64,000 bases of DNA. Source: Magicicada septendecula. Lineage: Eukaryota > Arthropoda > Insecta > Hemiptera > Cicadidae. Made by a program: the position numbers and the translations under genes. Below the pieces are notes generated by a model that worked only from the letters and a program-made list of their open reading frames with translations, was not told the origin of the DNA and did not search any database. Numbering within the stretch: position 1 is the stretch's first letter; each line of letters begins with the position of its first letter. This document shows positions 22,047 to 34,880 of this stretch, piece by piece. The DNA lies in the NCBI GenBank assembly GCA_034769895.1, contig CM068367.1, forward strand, positions 124,285,927 to 124,349,926, written 5' to 3'.

Positions 22047-23439
22047 ATATCGGTATGGAGAACCATACATGACTTCCATGTTCTAAGATTTATATTTAAA
22101 ATCATTTTCGACATAAAATATTTTCATAGAAACTACTTCTTTCTTCAGCCTTAACCACAGTACTGTGGTCACTAACGTATACCACCACACGTTATCGCAC
22201 TCGATTTTCACTGATGATGGCAGGCGACGGCACAGCCGAAACGTCTGGTTTTGCAGAAAACATTGGACTACGGCCAAACACCCCGGGAAGGAATTTTAAC
22301 AACAAACTACTACTTTGTTGCTGATAACGTAGTGCACATAAAAATTATCCCCTCACCCTTCAACTATAATTTTCATTTATAGAAAATTACCCCCACCCCG
22401 TTCAACTAGCCTCTTCGTTTATAGATATATCATCTACGTTTCTACAGTGGATTATTAAGATCTTATCAGGATGCTTTATTTATCAAATTTAAGTACTTTA
22501 CTCTTGTTACAACAAAAAATGTTTCAGGTAAACTACCCTTTCCCGTAACCGATCTTCACCAAAATCAACAGACCTTGAGTTCTCTATAATTTAGTGATGT
22601 ATGCAAAACATTATTTGATTATGTTTAAATTTACGGCAGTTATCGTTCGTCATAGAAAAAATTAACCTTGTTATCACATAAAACGTTGCAGGTAAATTAC
22701 CCCTTTCTCTTAACTGATCTTCACCAAAAACAAAAGGTCTCGAGTCCTTTACAATTCAGGGATGCATGCAAAACATTATTTGATTCTCTTTGAATGTGCG
22801 GCATTTATCGTTCGTCATAGAAACAATTACTCTTGTTAAAACATTAAAGGTGACAGGTAAACTACCCCTTTCCCTTAATCGATCGTCACCAAAATCAATA
22901 GCCCTTCAGTTCTTTACAATTCAGGAATGTATGCAAAACGTTATTTGATTCTCTTTGAATTACGGCAGTTATCGTTCGTCATAGAAAAAATTACCCTTGT
23001 TAAAACATAAAACGTTGCACGTAAACTACCCCTTTCCCTTAACCTATCTTCACCAAAATCAACAAACCTTGAGTACTTAAAACTTGATTCTGTTTGAGTT
23101 TGTGGCTGTTATCGTTTGCCATAGAAAAAAAATTACCCTTGATAAAAAAAACGTTGCTGGTAAACTACCCCTTTCCCTTTACCGATCTTCACCAAAAACA
23201 GTATGACTTGAGTACTCTATAATTCAGGGCTGTATGCAAAAAATTATTTGATTCTGTTTGAATTTGCGGCTTTTATCGTTTGCCATAGAAAAAAAATCTA
23301 CAGACACATAGACAGACACTTTTCGAAAAATGACTTTTTTTCATGTTTTGAGGGTAGTACAATCAGAATCTGCAATTATCTCGAACACGATTTTTTTTTG
23401 CCATCACCATACTTCCATTTCCTTAAGGAATATGGAAGT
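22047..23439 (-). mobile_element. Composite head-satellite-tail element, inverted solo copy
   Basis: It is in the opposite orientation to the copy at 10396-12020, with the tail end (ATATCGGTATGGAG) at 22047 and the head palindrome ending at 23439. About five diverged monomers are visible (about 22500-23290), then a short TGTC-type tract (23300-23316 on the minus strand) and the head. The tail is the long form and contains a segment with a CTGATGA...CCGAAACGTC motif that the copy at 10396 lacks. In element orientation the left flank ends in TTTT and the right flank begins TT, as for other copies. Greater monomer divergence suggests it is older than the 46-64 kb array. Confidence 0.75.
22211..22242 (+). 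ncRNA. Hammerhead-like motif within the long tail form
   Basis: It reads CTGATGA, one T, GGC, a 13-nt loop, GCC, GAAAC, then GTC. The same segment recurs in inverted orientation at 46136-46167, with GAAAC mutated to GAAAT. The stem is short and one base is inserted before it, so activity is doubtful. Confidence 0.25.
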
Positions 23440-26400
23440 AAAATGTGTTTGAACTCTAATTAGTAGTATTAGTGAACGTCTGGCCTTATTTAAAACTCGT
23501 AAGGGTACACCTTCGCAATTCATGTTGGCAGCAATTATTATGGTGAATCAGTGGCACTAAAATTAAAAATTTTCAATGAGAAAATAATTTAATTTGTGAA
23601 ACCAGCTGATCATTTTAGGGCGTTTTAAAAGTTTTTGAGCGGATTTAATCAACAGGTAGAACTCATATTTTTATTTTGTAACCTGCAAAGTATTATCAGG
23701 TCCACATTATCTGGTATCCACAAGGAAACACTCTTAAACAACAGTTCACAATTTTAATTTTTTTTTTAACCTGAATAAATTTAAGATTCTGGAAAAAACA
23801 GTGCATAACAATATTGAATTTTATTTTTTCTACCACTCAAGGGCCAACAGAAATACTTATATGAAGGAGAACTTTATCATATTATAAAATTTCTATTACA
23901 ACTAAAAATGTCCTAAGCAAACAAATTTGTTTCAATTACACTATAAATGGTGCAATGCTGGCTAAACATGTATATAAACTAAAAATAGGTGTCGCTGATT
24001 TTAAATTGTTATTATAAATTAAACAATTGCATGGTTGTGTAAAAATATTAAGCTAATAAACTAGGCTATATTGTAACACGGAAATTATTTAAATACTTTA
24101 CAAATACTGCTAGCAAATATGTAGTAAGCTTCGAAATCATTTATTTCCCCGTTTTTATTGTATGGTTGACATAATCTGAATATGTAAACGAGAAGACATA
24201 TTCATTTCATGATGAATTACTAAGGCTACGGAAAATCTAGTTCCACAAGAGTATATATTTTAAATTACGGAGAGCCAAAAAAAGGAAACGACAAAACTAC
24301 AGTACGGTACAGAAAATTAGCGCGTATACAAAAATCAGTACATAGCTACAGTTTTAGTTTTCCTTAAAACTTAACCTACTTAAAACGTTAATTATAACAA
24401 TTACGAAAACATTTACCCTTAAACATTCTCTTTGTTCTGCAATAGTTTTGTCATAACAAATCACATTGAAGCGAAAGAAATCAGCTCACTTAGCTAAACG
24501 AAATGTTGGAAAAAAATTGAAAACGTAACTAAATTCAACCGTCGTCGGCGTCGTACGAACGAGAGCAAACATGTCTGTTGTTTAATACGCAAATCTCTGC
24601 CACTGGAATATTAGGTTTCACAAAATGTCCTCTGGTGTCGAATACACGGACTGATTAGTCGCGTAGATTGTTGACCGACCACGGAACCGACCCCTACACA
24701 AAATTCTAGGAAAGGATAGAATTTAACTACAAACATCATGACTGCGCTAAATAGAGACGAAAATAGATGAATATTAAACAAATACGTCACATCATACTAA
24801 ACATACAACAAATTAATTAACTAAGTACAAGAAAGTATTTCATAAGTATTCAGTTCGATCTCTCAGCATGTGAGTTTCTTTCTTTCATCATAAATATAAT
24901 TATTTTTAACATTTACTCTATTCTTTTAATAGTATTTAAACCTTTAGAATATGCTCACATTCTTTAAAATATTACGCTTTGCTTAAACCATGCATATTTG
25001 TGGCAGTGGGGAAATTCTGGGTAGCTATGTGGGGAAAAGAGGTTGATTGAGCACTACTTTTTTATTTCAGCTATTTCGTGACGCGTTGAATCAGTTTACT
25101 GCCCTAGAAACGCGAGGTGTACGGGAGCGAGCCGGGTACCATAGTTTCGTATATGTAGTTCTCACTTAAAAAAAAAATAATATTAATAACAGAAATGTCA
25201 TACTAATAATAATAATAATGAATCCTGACAGACTAACAGGGTAGCTTTTTAACTATTTCAGAAAGCTCAAAATGTCCAATACATGGTTCAAAGAAACAGG
25301 AAGGCATAGAAGAACTCTAGATTACTCAAGAAGACATTGAAGAATGCTTTCCAAACAAAAAGAAATTAAAAAATCCCCAAGGTTTTCAAGAATACCCCAA
25401 GAAGAGGACACGTGCCATATCAGGACTGACGAAAGGAGGGAGAGACATCGATCGAAAATGAAGGAGATATGGGAGAGGAAGAGGAGATCCTGACCTTTCT
25501 CCGGACTTGTAAATATCGGCATTACTATACGATTTTTTTTTACTGTAAACGATTCTGTTGAGCTGAGTTTTCAGCATCTATTTGTCCTTTTCGGAACCTG
25601 CAGTCTTAGGCCAACCAGGGAGTATCCCGCTTTGTATAGAGAATGTCTCGTTGCCTTTTATTTAAGTAAAGAATCCGTTCATCTCAATGGAGATCTGACC
25701 CTTTTGTCTTTTACCTTCTACATCACCTTGTACAACAAGGTTTCCATTCGCATGTTCTGCGTTCCATTCCTGACATTCTGAGAACAGGTCTGCAGAAACA
25801 AAATCGAAAGCTACGATTCTTGCATCCAGTGCTGTCTCAACATTTTAAATGTCCTTTACCACGAGTAACAGAGCTAACAAAAAGAATAAACATTTAGCTA
25901 CCTGTTGATCTGTGTGTATAAATAATACCTTAGTATTAGTACCCCTTGATAGATGGCTCATTAGGAACGTGCCCAGTTGTATTCGTAGACAACACAACGA
26001 AAAGTTCTCAGTTAGAGTTTACTTCAGGAACATTTAAATCCAACCTGAATTCGGGAAACAAAGCTTCCAGTGTACATTTGCTTTCAGCAAATGGGTCACA
26101 GTGTCCTCCAACATTTGCCAAAATCTATACGAATGTAGTACTCTTTGTGAATTACAGACTAACCGTACACCAATGGGAATAACGGTGACAAATGAGGCAC
26201 TACGCAGATAACCAAGAAATCGTACGTACTGATTCTGACCACATCGATTACATGATGGGCAAATTTTAAGAATTGAGAAAATTAATTTCGTTGAAAGTAT
26301 CATTTTTTGCCACAGTGGAAGCTGGGCCACTCAGCATTCTGCAGACGATCAGTATGCACCAGGGTTTGCGAGTCTCCCATCCTTTTTGCCTAAAAGAATT

Positions 26401-26559
26401 GACAGAAATAAGGACACTGAACAACAAAATTAAAACAAGGAAAACATTTCAAAAATTAATTCAACATAGCGGTTTAAAGCATTCAACGGGAAAAGATAAA
26501 TAAAATATACGACACTATTGTGAAAAGTGTAACTGTAAGGAAACTAACAGAGAGGAATA
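23440..26559. other. AT-rich spacer, no gene recognised
   Basis: There is no frame with a recognisable domain and no repeat ends were found. A short AAT run lies near 25205-25220. Frames at 25322-25577 and 25946-26503 look like chance openings. Confidence 0.5.
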
Positions 26560-26579
26560 AAGAAAAGTTGTTCGCAATG

Positions 26580-26885
26580 GAAGTTTGAATTGTAGTTGTA
26601 AAATGTCAAGAAGTGGTTGAGTCAGATAAAGCATAAAGGATAGGAGAACGAAAATGGAAGTTGAAGAAATCCTACTGAGGAAATCGAAAAGAAAAGATTA
26701 ATTTGTAAGACAGATAGAAATAAGTAGATGGCCATATAAAGTAATAAACTGGATCCCTGTACAAAGGAGAAGGAAAGACAGACCAGCAAAAAGCTGGATA
26801 GAGTATTATCAGAAACGGTATCATAAAAGAAGGGTAAAAGATATCAGAGAGAATGTTATGATATCAGAAGGATGGATACTTATTT
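26580..26885 (+). pseudogene. Possible decayed LINE 3' end
   Basis: One forward frame reads RWPYKVINWIPVQRRRKDRP then AKSWIEYYQKR. This resembles the region of LINE C-termini where an R-rich GRPRKRW-like motif is followed by an acidic stretch, but the key glycines and the RT domain are missing. The homology is weak and an A-rich random open frame is a real alternative. Confidence 0.3.
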
Positions 26886-29242
26886 AGTAGTAAGTAAAAA
26901 GACTCTCTGTGTATGTGTGTCCACACGCGCACGTGTAAGATACATGGATTTCTTATTCGTTTCTTTCTTCTTCTACTTCTACTACCGATGGCTTTACGAT
27001 CAAGCGCTGACCTATCCCTATTTTTTCCTATCCGCTAGAGCTTCTAGTCTCTTTTCAACTAGTCAGCATCCTTTTGAACACTATAGCAGAAGTGTTCACC
27101 CTGATCTTCTCTGTCTGTACCACTGAAGGTTCATAAATGATTGGTTTAGGTAATCGGATATCCTTTCCATCCTTTCAAGACCTGAAACGTGTATCCTATA
27201 TACAAAATTATTAAATCTAAATCCATTCTGCTTATTGGTGTATCAGATCTTGTCACTTTTCTGCCCACTGCCCACGTTGGTGTCCCACTAAAGTACACTG
27301 GCAGATATTTCTGTTTCCTCTAACATTAACACGTGCGCTTCCATGATTCGTCACGGGCATAATACTTTTACTGGCTTAGCTCTTTACTTGTTTATTTACT
27401 TTGGTCTTTACTACTTATTTATTTATTTATTTACTTATTACTGGTGCTTTACTACATTGGTCTGGTCTGCCAATGGGACGGTGACAAATACTATGATGGT
27501 AATGATGCTGGAGGTGGTCAGGGGCAGATCAATGTAAGATGGCACGAACACGGAAACGGACAAGGTGACTTTTGGCGACCCTCTTCTCTCCATCACACCA
27601 ATAAAAAAACTACCATTCAATATTTTTACAACGGCCATCTCAGTTTAGAATTTTGAAGATTGTTTATTTAATTTTATACGAAGAGAACACGTTTTTCTTA
27701 AACATTTTTTTTTTTTGTATTCGGTAGTGGACTGAGAAACTGTGAAAAAAGTAATGTAGTTATAATTTGTATTTATTAATTTTCAGTATTTACTGCATAA
27801 ACCATAATATAAAACTTATCCAAATAACATTTATAATTATTTCGAAAGAGCGAGGAAGGAAGAGCGACCGTTTTAGCGAAACAGGTTTTCTTAAGACGTC
27901 GACAATGATATCGGAATTGCTGTTTTAAATGTCTGTAAATATTTGCAGTTTGCAAGTAGTTAACTGTAATTACGTTGTACAGTAGTAGAATATTTAATTG
28001 TAAATATTACGACTTAATTAATAAGCCTGTAAAAATATGTTCAGATAGAAAAATAAAAATTTATGACACAGAAGTTTATAATAATAAAAATTTAATTTTT
28101 ATTTTATCATTTTTAGACTTCAGTTTGGCGCCCTCCAAAGAGTCGCCCGGGCTTAAGCCACTCGTGATAGTGGTGGTTGCATTGTTGTTATTTGTTCTTG
28201 ACGATGATGATGATGATGATGATGACATGGTGACAACGAGTATGACCTACAAACAGAGTTAAAAGTTCATGGAGTGACGTCACTAACAGAAAAGATATGC
28301 TCGTAAGGCATATATTGTTACACTCAGAACTGGGTTCGAAAAAACACAGGAACTTCGGAGTCTTCCTGTACAGGTAAACAAAAAAGTAGTATATGAAACA
28401 GTTTGGCCGTAGAAGTTGGGTGTGGAGTGTACCCACAAGTGTCGAAGTTTTTAAACGACAGTCCAGATTAGTTGAATTGTGCTTTCTGTACGGCGAAAGC
28501 TATTTGAATAAAGCATAATAAGAAGGTAAAACATAGAAGAAATAAAAGAAAAAGGAGAAAATAACGATGATGATCATCGCGATGATGACGATAATGGTGA
28601 TAGTTAAGGAGAAGGAGACCGAGGAAGAAGAAGAAGAAAAACATCGAAATCGAAGAAGTTAAAGTTTAATAAAAATGAACAAGAAGAACAAAGTTACGTA
28701 ATAGCGGATCTTTGTGTGCCTTATGGGAAGAAACACGAAATAAATGAGTCTATCAATTGTGCAGTATAACCTTGGAAACAAAGTGAATTAAACAAAAACG
28801 ATGACGACGTGAGAACGAAAACAATAGGAAGATGAAAACAACACTCCCTTAGTAATCCATTTGAGTGAAAATCTTAACACGCGATTCTTTTCGTAATTAC
28901 GGTTTATTTAAAGGCACCTTGGAAAAGCCCGTCACGTCCTCGCTAGCGTTGTTTCTAATCACCGAACCCATTAAAGATCAAATTACCTGTTGAACGAAAA
29001 ACAATAGATAGAGAGAACTCGTTCTATCGCTTAATGCGTTCTAGCAATACGTCTAATTGAGTGTAATTTTAACGCGAAGTTTTCTTCATGCAGTTACGAA
29101 TTATTTAGAAGCTTTCGGGAAAACCCTTTTAGGCAAGAATGGTTTTGTCAAGATACTGCTGTTTTTACGGCATTATTAAATAACTGTATCCACTTTTATC
29201 ATTATCACATCATCAACTTCACCACCACCATAATCATCATCA
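26886..29242. other. Spacer with simple repeats, no gene recognised
   Basis: It includes a TTTA-type stretch at about 27411-27440, a GAT run at 28202-28226 and A/G-rich patches near 28540-28670. I see no supported coding feature. Confidence 0.5.
28202..28226 (+). repeat. (GAT)n microsatellite
   Basis: About eight consecutive GAT units. Confidence 0.95.
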
Positions 29243-29742
29243 TCACAATCCGCCTTTCACGTATCCCAGTTCATATTTCTCCAGGCTTCTTCCACTCTCC
29301 GTCCTCATTTCACCATTCACTTCTGTTCTCAGCAACAATCTTCCATCCTCTGATCTCATGATTCGCAGGTCCTCCTCAACACATTCCACCCACCTCCTTC
29401 TCGGTCTTCCTCTGGGCCTAGACTCCAAGTGTTTCCATTTTATGATAGCTCTCGTATTTCTGGTCTTCTCCATTCTATAAATATGTCCTAGGCATCTAAT
29501 TCTCTGTGACTTAATAAACTTTAGTATGTTTTCGCTGTTTATTAATGTATCAAGTTCAAGATTCATGTGGATCCGCCAAGTACCACCTTGTTGCACTACT
29601 GGCCCAAACATTCTCCTCTCAGATCGTTTAAGATCTTCTTCATCTTTCTTCCGCACGGTTCATGTCTCACAGCCGTAAGTCACTACTGGTCTTATAAGGC
29701 TTTTATAAATTATCAGTTTAGAATTATGACTTAGGATCCTAC
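29222..29742 (-). pseudogene. 5'-truncated non-LTR retrotransposon 3' end, copy 2
   Basis: Same family as 14640-15146. The minus strand reads SHNSKLIIYKSLIRP, TYGCET followed by TGA where copy 1 has Trp, then RKKDEEDLKRSERRMFGPVV, IKSQRIRCLGHIYRME and SRPRGRPRRRWVECVEEDL. A short deletion removes part of the LFVRKILRRI block of copy 1. The 3' side (29222-29245) is a GAT/GGT-rich tail on the minus strand. Similarity to copy 1 on the 5' side fades near 29742, where no RT domain is present. It is inactive. Confidence 0.8.
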
Positions 29743-30647
29743 AAAAGCGAAAAAGAATGCTTATTATAAAAAAAAAAATTTTTCGAGGAAATAATGACTG
29801 CAGCGCGGGCAACTACGCTATCTAAAAGTCTAAGTTATAAGCCAATAATTTGAAATTTGCTGTAAATAAATAAAAGTTTGTGATTTTTAAAGGGTACTAA
29901 TCCTGTACTTATAAAATAATTATGCGAGACCAAACAGTAGAATACTTATCTGGTCTCTAATGTACACCAGCTTGTAATGTCACAAACTTGGACATGTTAA
30001 AAACATGGATATGTATTTTTTTGTTATTGCTAACAATTACTGTGTGATCCCACCGGGTAAGAGAAACTTCGTGAGAGCTTAACTGTAACAGCATATCACT
30101 GTTATGACAGATTTCATTACACAAAGCTGATAAATAATTTGGACCAAATTATTGAGTTGCAAACAGACGTATGTGGAACAACGCAACAGCAACTTAAAAC
30201 CCAGTTCTGAAAAGTCGCGTAGTTAACTCCGTAAATGTGTGTATTTGTGACGATAACACTACGCAAGGCCATCTTTATTCAAAGAACTCGAATCAATGGT
30301 GTAGATAAGCCGGCCACAGCACAAGATCAATGGACGAATGATAAAAAGTATACACAGGCAGATGAAACGACCAATAAGGTGATCAGATTATATAATCAGA
30401 ATAAACACAAAACCGGAATAAACGAATAGACTTGAGGGGAGCTTGTGTTCAGAAGTGAATTACGCCAAAACTGACGACTCAATACTGGAAAACGAGGAGA
30501 CGGCACCGTTTGATACGGTTATTTTTAAATAATGTCGGGCATCATATTACCGAAGCACACCTCTGAACTGGAGAAAACAAGGGCAACCACAAAAATCCTG
30601 GAGTGAAGGGACTTCGGAAAGCTTTGTTGTCAAGTAACACTAATGAA
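29743..30647. other. AT-rich spacer, no gene recognised
   Basis: The frame at 30235-30429 has no recognisable domain. Confidence 0.5.
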
Positions 30648-31126
30648 CAGGGGCGTATTTACGGGGGGGAGGAACGGGACCGGACTCCAGCCAGAGGGTC
30701 GAAAAAGTTGACAATTTTTGTTAGTCTCCTAATTTTTAGAGCGTTTTATTTTATTTTTCCGACTGTGTACGCTGATACAGTAGTACCGGTAGCTACTTTT
30801 TAAATACACAAACAGGTTAATCACACAGCATTAGGGTATACGTTTGAAATACGAAATATAGAAAAATCAATTCAGTCAATGTTTAAGTTTCAAATCAATC
30901 AAATCAAATAAATTAAGTATCTTTTAACAATGTTTTAATAACGCGTATTTTTATTGCGGTATTACCCTTTGACATTTAAGGGACTGATTTCAGGATGTTA
31001 TCACGCGTCTTTCAGCCACCTTTAAGATAGTAATATTGATTAGTCTTAACTAGTTTTGTCTTTTGTATGAAGCCGATCAGACCCCGGACTCCCCCCTCCC
31101 AAAACCAAATTCTAGATATACCACTG
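30648..31126. mobile_element. Candidate non-autonomous hAT-like element
   Basis: The left end CAGGGGCGTATTTACGGGGG and the reverse complement of the right end, CAGTGGTATATCTAGAATTT, share CAG-GG--TAT-TA spacing, and both continue into G-rich DNA containing (G)GACTCC(G) or its complement. CAGNGG ends suit hAT. The 8 bases outside (CTAATGAA on the left, AAATGAAA on the right) are similar but not identical, so the target duplication is uncertain. It is about 480 bp and has no coding capacity. Confidence 0.35.
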
Positions 31127-32075
31127 AAATGAAAAGCAATGTGAGGATAGGCACGAATGGAAGAAAAAGTTGAGGAGCGAAAAGCGTCGCTAGACCACAC
31201 GCACGCACGCACGCACACAGATACGTTGAAGATGGTGATGATGATGATGGTGGGGGTGGTAGTAGTTAACAACGATATTCCCTTTATGAATTTAAGATAA
31301 AAAAAAACAATGTAATAAAACATTGAAAACCCAAGACGACTAATTTTCAACTACAGTACTTGAAACGGTGATTCGAATCCACTGAACGTTGGTTTCTTAC
31401 GTGAAATTTGTCCTGTTCGGAAATCAAACGTGCTAAGACAGCAGCAAACAAAACAAAAGTCCACACAGGCTATCAACAGTTTAGACAAAACTCAGCTGAT
31501 TTTTATTAGCAGTGTAACCGGAAACATGATGTGGCAGATAAACGTGCATGTGGAAGACACCAAACTATGCCAGATGACTCATAGTAATTAAAACTTAATT
31601 TGTGTGTGTGTGTGTGTGTGTGTGATGAATATGAGTTCTGCTTACAAAGATATGAAATGTGTTTCTTAACCTGCAGGTCAAGCGTGCTGCTTCCGTATGC
31701 CGTTCTGAACTAGATCGGTAAACATAGTTATTGTTCTAACAATTTTCTAACACGGACATCCATCATCGTTGTTACACTTTTTCTTGACGTTTATATCGTA
31801 CACTCCTCAATAATTACAACCACTTAAGCTATAGAGTTTATTTTCTTAAATAATTGACATAAGCACTTTTACAAATAAGAGAATACCCGTGGAGTGAATA
31901 AATGCATTAAAAAAATAATAATAATTTCTCGAAAACACTGGGAAATAACTAAAAAAATGCAAAATTTATATTTCATATTAATGTGACAAAGAATTTAAAA
32001 ATTTATAAAAATAAGTAACAATTTGGAATTGCTTCATGTCCATAAAATTTTTTCGGATAATTTTCTTAAATTTTA
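31127..32075. other. Spacer with (CGCA)n and (TG)n microsatellites
   Basis: A CACGCACG-type run lies at about 31197-31218 and a TG run at 31602-31624. No gene is recognised. Confidence 0.6.
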
Positions 32076-32271
32076 AGTGAAGGGTTTGTGAGGATTGGTC
32101 AAAAATATAACACAAATTTTAACTTATTTGTGTCGACGTTTCGACAATGTTTCTTGTCATCATCAGGACAATTGTGCTGACGCCAAGCACACAATAAACA
32201 CTGTCGAAACGTCGACACAAATATGTTAAAATGTGTGTTATTTTTTGACCGATCCTCACAAACCCTTCACT
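32076..32271. repeat. Foldback palindrome with hammerhead-like core
   Basis: The arms, about 75 bp each (32076-32147 and about 32200-32271), are almost perfect inverted repeats (AGTGAAGGGTTTGTGAGGAT against ATCCTCACAAACCCTTCACT). The centre is asymmetric: the minus strand of the left half carries CTGATGA-TGACAAGAAACATTGTCGAAAC (32138-32166), while the right half has only the GTCGAAACGTCGAC part. This layout suits the inverted ends of a Penelope-like or foldback element. No coding sequence is present. Confidence 0.8.
32138..32166 (-). ncRNA. Hammerhead-like motif in foldback
   Basis: CTGATGA, one T, a 5-bp stem GACAA/TTGTC with a GAAACA loop, then GAAAC-GTC. It has the best stem II of the motifs in the window but the same extra base before the stem. 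Confidence 0.3.
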
Positions 32272-33599
32272 GAAGAATTCATTGATTGACGGTCACTTTA
32301 AAGGACTTAAATTTTAAGGTTACAGTAGGAGAGTTTTGGAAAAAATGAGCAGCGGAAAGCATCTAAGTATTTCCGAAAAAAAAAATTGAACGTAAACTAT
32401 TATACAATTTTGAGAACTTTTCAATAACCTGGGCTCTACGACAGATAAGAGAACAGAAGAATAAGAAATATAATGTTATGTCCTACAAATTGAAAATATG
32501 CACTCGATCATGATAAGGATATCGACATCATTATCATCACGTCATTCTTAATTAGACGTAAGACTAGTTTTTGAAATGATAAAACGAATGTTTGAGTTCA
32601 AGAGTATAATTTGACTAGAGAGTACAATTTGCTTTGAAAGTCCAACTACTTGAGGTAATAACTAGGGAAAAGGTAAAAATTAATATCGGTACCACTCGAT
32701 ATCACCATAACAATACTGTCCCTGATAAGCGTGGCAACAGTTTGTTTCCATAGAGGGCGTTATCAGACACTTAGAACAAGCGCCAAAACGTTACATAGGT
32801 CGCAAAATGGGCTTACGCAATCCAAACAGGATACCTGCCAATGAATAAAGCAACATGAACGAGTCTGACTATCATAAGCGACCTTTAATTGAAAACTGAT
32901 GTGTTAAGTAAGTGTGACGTATACAAAGGTTTTCGGCTCACGGACGCTTTGTACATGATTCTCCCGTTACCACTGCTGTCTGTTCGCACATCTTAACTTA
33001 CAATTGAAAGAATTAGTTGCTATTTAGTCTTAACAACTCGTAAAAAAAGTATCGGCGGCATGGTTAACAGACAATTAGTGACACGTGGTAAGACAACACA
33101 AATTATTTTCTTGAATCGTTTTACTATCTAAAAAATTTTATGGGATTTGACAATAAATTTCGAACCCTTACTTTTTCACAAAATTTTAAAGGAGGCCTAT
33201 GTTAAAAACAAGAAATACTGTGCACAACAGCCATTTAAGGTTACATTGGTTATGGAAATAGATCCGTAATATTAATTTTACAAGACTCATAATTTTAGCA
33301 TTGCGGTGTCCTTGTAGATTTGATCCAAACGTGTGTCTATGAATGAACAAACATTTTCAGTTATGAACACAATTGAGTCGAAATACCTTTCTAAACTAAC
33401 GGACCCGTATAGAAATATTTTATCTTGCTCTCATTTCACAAAATAATCCATATATCCATATGTGTGTGTGTGTGTGTGTGTGTGATATTAAAAGAAATAC
33501 TTTAGTCACACGGCCCGCGAAATTTCGCAATAGTAACAACTTCACTGCTTTAAGCGTTTAAAGTATAAGATTTTTTTTTAATACTTTAGCACGTAAGTA
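32272..33599. other. AT-rich spacer, no gene recognised
   Basis: A (TG)n run lies at 33461-33484. No supported frame is present. Confidence 0.55.
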
Positions 33600-33745
33600 G
33601 ATACAGGAGAAGTGGAAAAACCTTTTTGTACAAGATAAAATAGAAAGGAAAAGACCTGGGGGTAAATCCCCGATGAAATGAGCGGCGATGCTTAAAAAAG
33701 TAGCACGGCTTATCAGAAGCACCTAGATGAATCTTGAATCTTAAG
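33600..33745 (+). pseudogene. Possible tiny LINE C-terminal remnant
   Basis: A forward frame with one stop reads KIERKRPGGKSPMK then AAMLKKVARLIRST, resembling the RPRGRPPTRWADDIKKVAG-type segment near LINE C-termini. It is only about 45 codons and has no tail, so support is limited. Confidence 0.3.
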
Positions 33746-34639
33746 GGAAATTTTGGTCATCATCGTATTCCTACTGTAAAGATGCGGTTTTCCTCGCAAA
33801 CCATCCTAAAGTCGATATAGCATAATTTCAACGAGTACAACGGGTGAACGGAATGGGAGAAATATAATTTTTTTTTTGAAATTATTGCAGTTCTAGTGAT
33901 TGGTAAAGTGAATGGTTTAGGCAACTAAGTATGGGATGTGAATCCCGAAATCTGGCCGTTCGAGCTGGGATTATGTGACGGTTAGACATTTCATCCGTGA
34001 ATACGGAAGGTGTGGTTCAACACCACCCACATAGCTTTCATCATGATGGACTGATGTTGAGGAGGAAGTCAAGGGCACAAAGAAGAAGAAGAAGAAGAAG
34101 AAGAAGTCAAAAAAGTAAAAAGAAGAATGAAAATGTTAAAAAATTAAAAAAGAAGCAGAATGACGAAGAGGTGAGGAAGAGAAATTAGGAGAAAGAAAAT
34201 AATAAAAAAAAGCATAAGTTTAAAATTTAATTGTAATTCTGTTACTCGGAAGTAAAATTCACATTAAGAAGGCCGATTTGAAAGTATTACGTTGGTGTGA
34301 TACATAATGTCAGAGTTCAGTCGTTTCTGGTATTTGACATTTTGTTTTCATGTATGTTACTTTGTGTACAGCACTTTCTTTTGTTATAAACTTAGCCGTT
34401 TCCATTGTGAACAATATAATGAAGACTCTTAAAATTGACGTTTATAATCACTACATAGCATCATCATCTTTCAAACGTTAGGCAATGGCTTGTTGCGGCT
34501 TTTAGCTTTGTTGTAGCTTATACCAAACCACCACCAAACCAGGTTGCATTTAACCACGTGCAGTGGCGAGCCTCCGGAAGAATTTGAAGATATTCTCTTT
34601 AAATAATAAAATTGAAAGCTCGCAACTCCTTTGGTTTTG
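33746..34639. other. Spacer with (GAA)n, no gene recognised
   Basis: A GAAGAA run lies at about 34080-34106 and an A/G-rich stretch continues to 34215. The frame 33997-34188 is driven by this repeat. Confidence 0.55.
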
Positions 34640-34880
34640 TTAAGTCTGTAGGATGAATAAGGAAAGGTACCCGAGACGATCATGGGAGGGAAAACCAGAA
34701 GGCAGAAGAGGAAGAAGACGGCCCAGAACAAAAAGGGAGGATAACATCAAGAAGAGAGCAGAAGCCAGAGAAGCAGTTTGGGCCCGTACCAGGATTATGG
34801 CACTGGACAGGACGAGAGGGAGAGCTCTCTCGAAAACCTCGACACCCGACGGATAGAAGAGGATAACTAAGAAGAAGCAT
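34640..34880 (+). pseudogene. LINE C-terminal remnant
   Basis: The frame from 34653 reads ERYPRRSWEGKPEGRRGRRR, then TKREDNIKKRAEAREAV and RIMALDRTRGRALSKT before a stop at about 34854. This fits the LINE C-terminal pattern of an R/G-rich GRRGRGRPRxRW segment, an EED/DNIKK segment, and a xARDRxxWRxL segment. It is followed by GAAGAGGATAACTAAGAAGA, a plausible 3' tail. Trp of the RW motif is not conserved and upstream RT domains are missing, so it is a dead 5'-truncated insertion. Confidence 0.6.

Noticed and set aside
26034..26330. 98-residue minus-strand frame as a gene
   Set aside because: No recognisable domain, no splice or promoter support, and the length is reachable by chance in this window.
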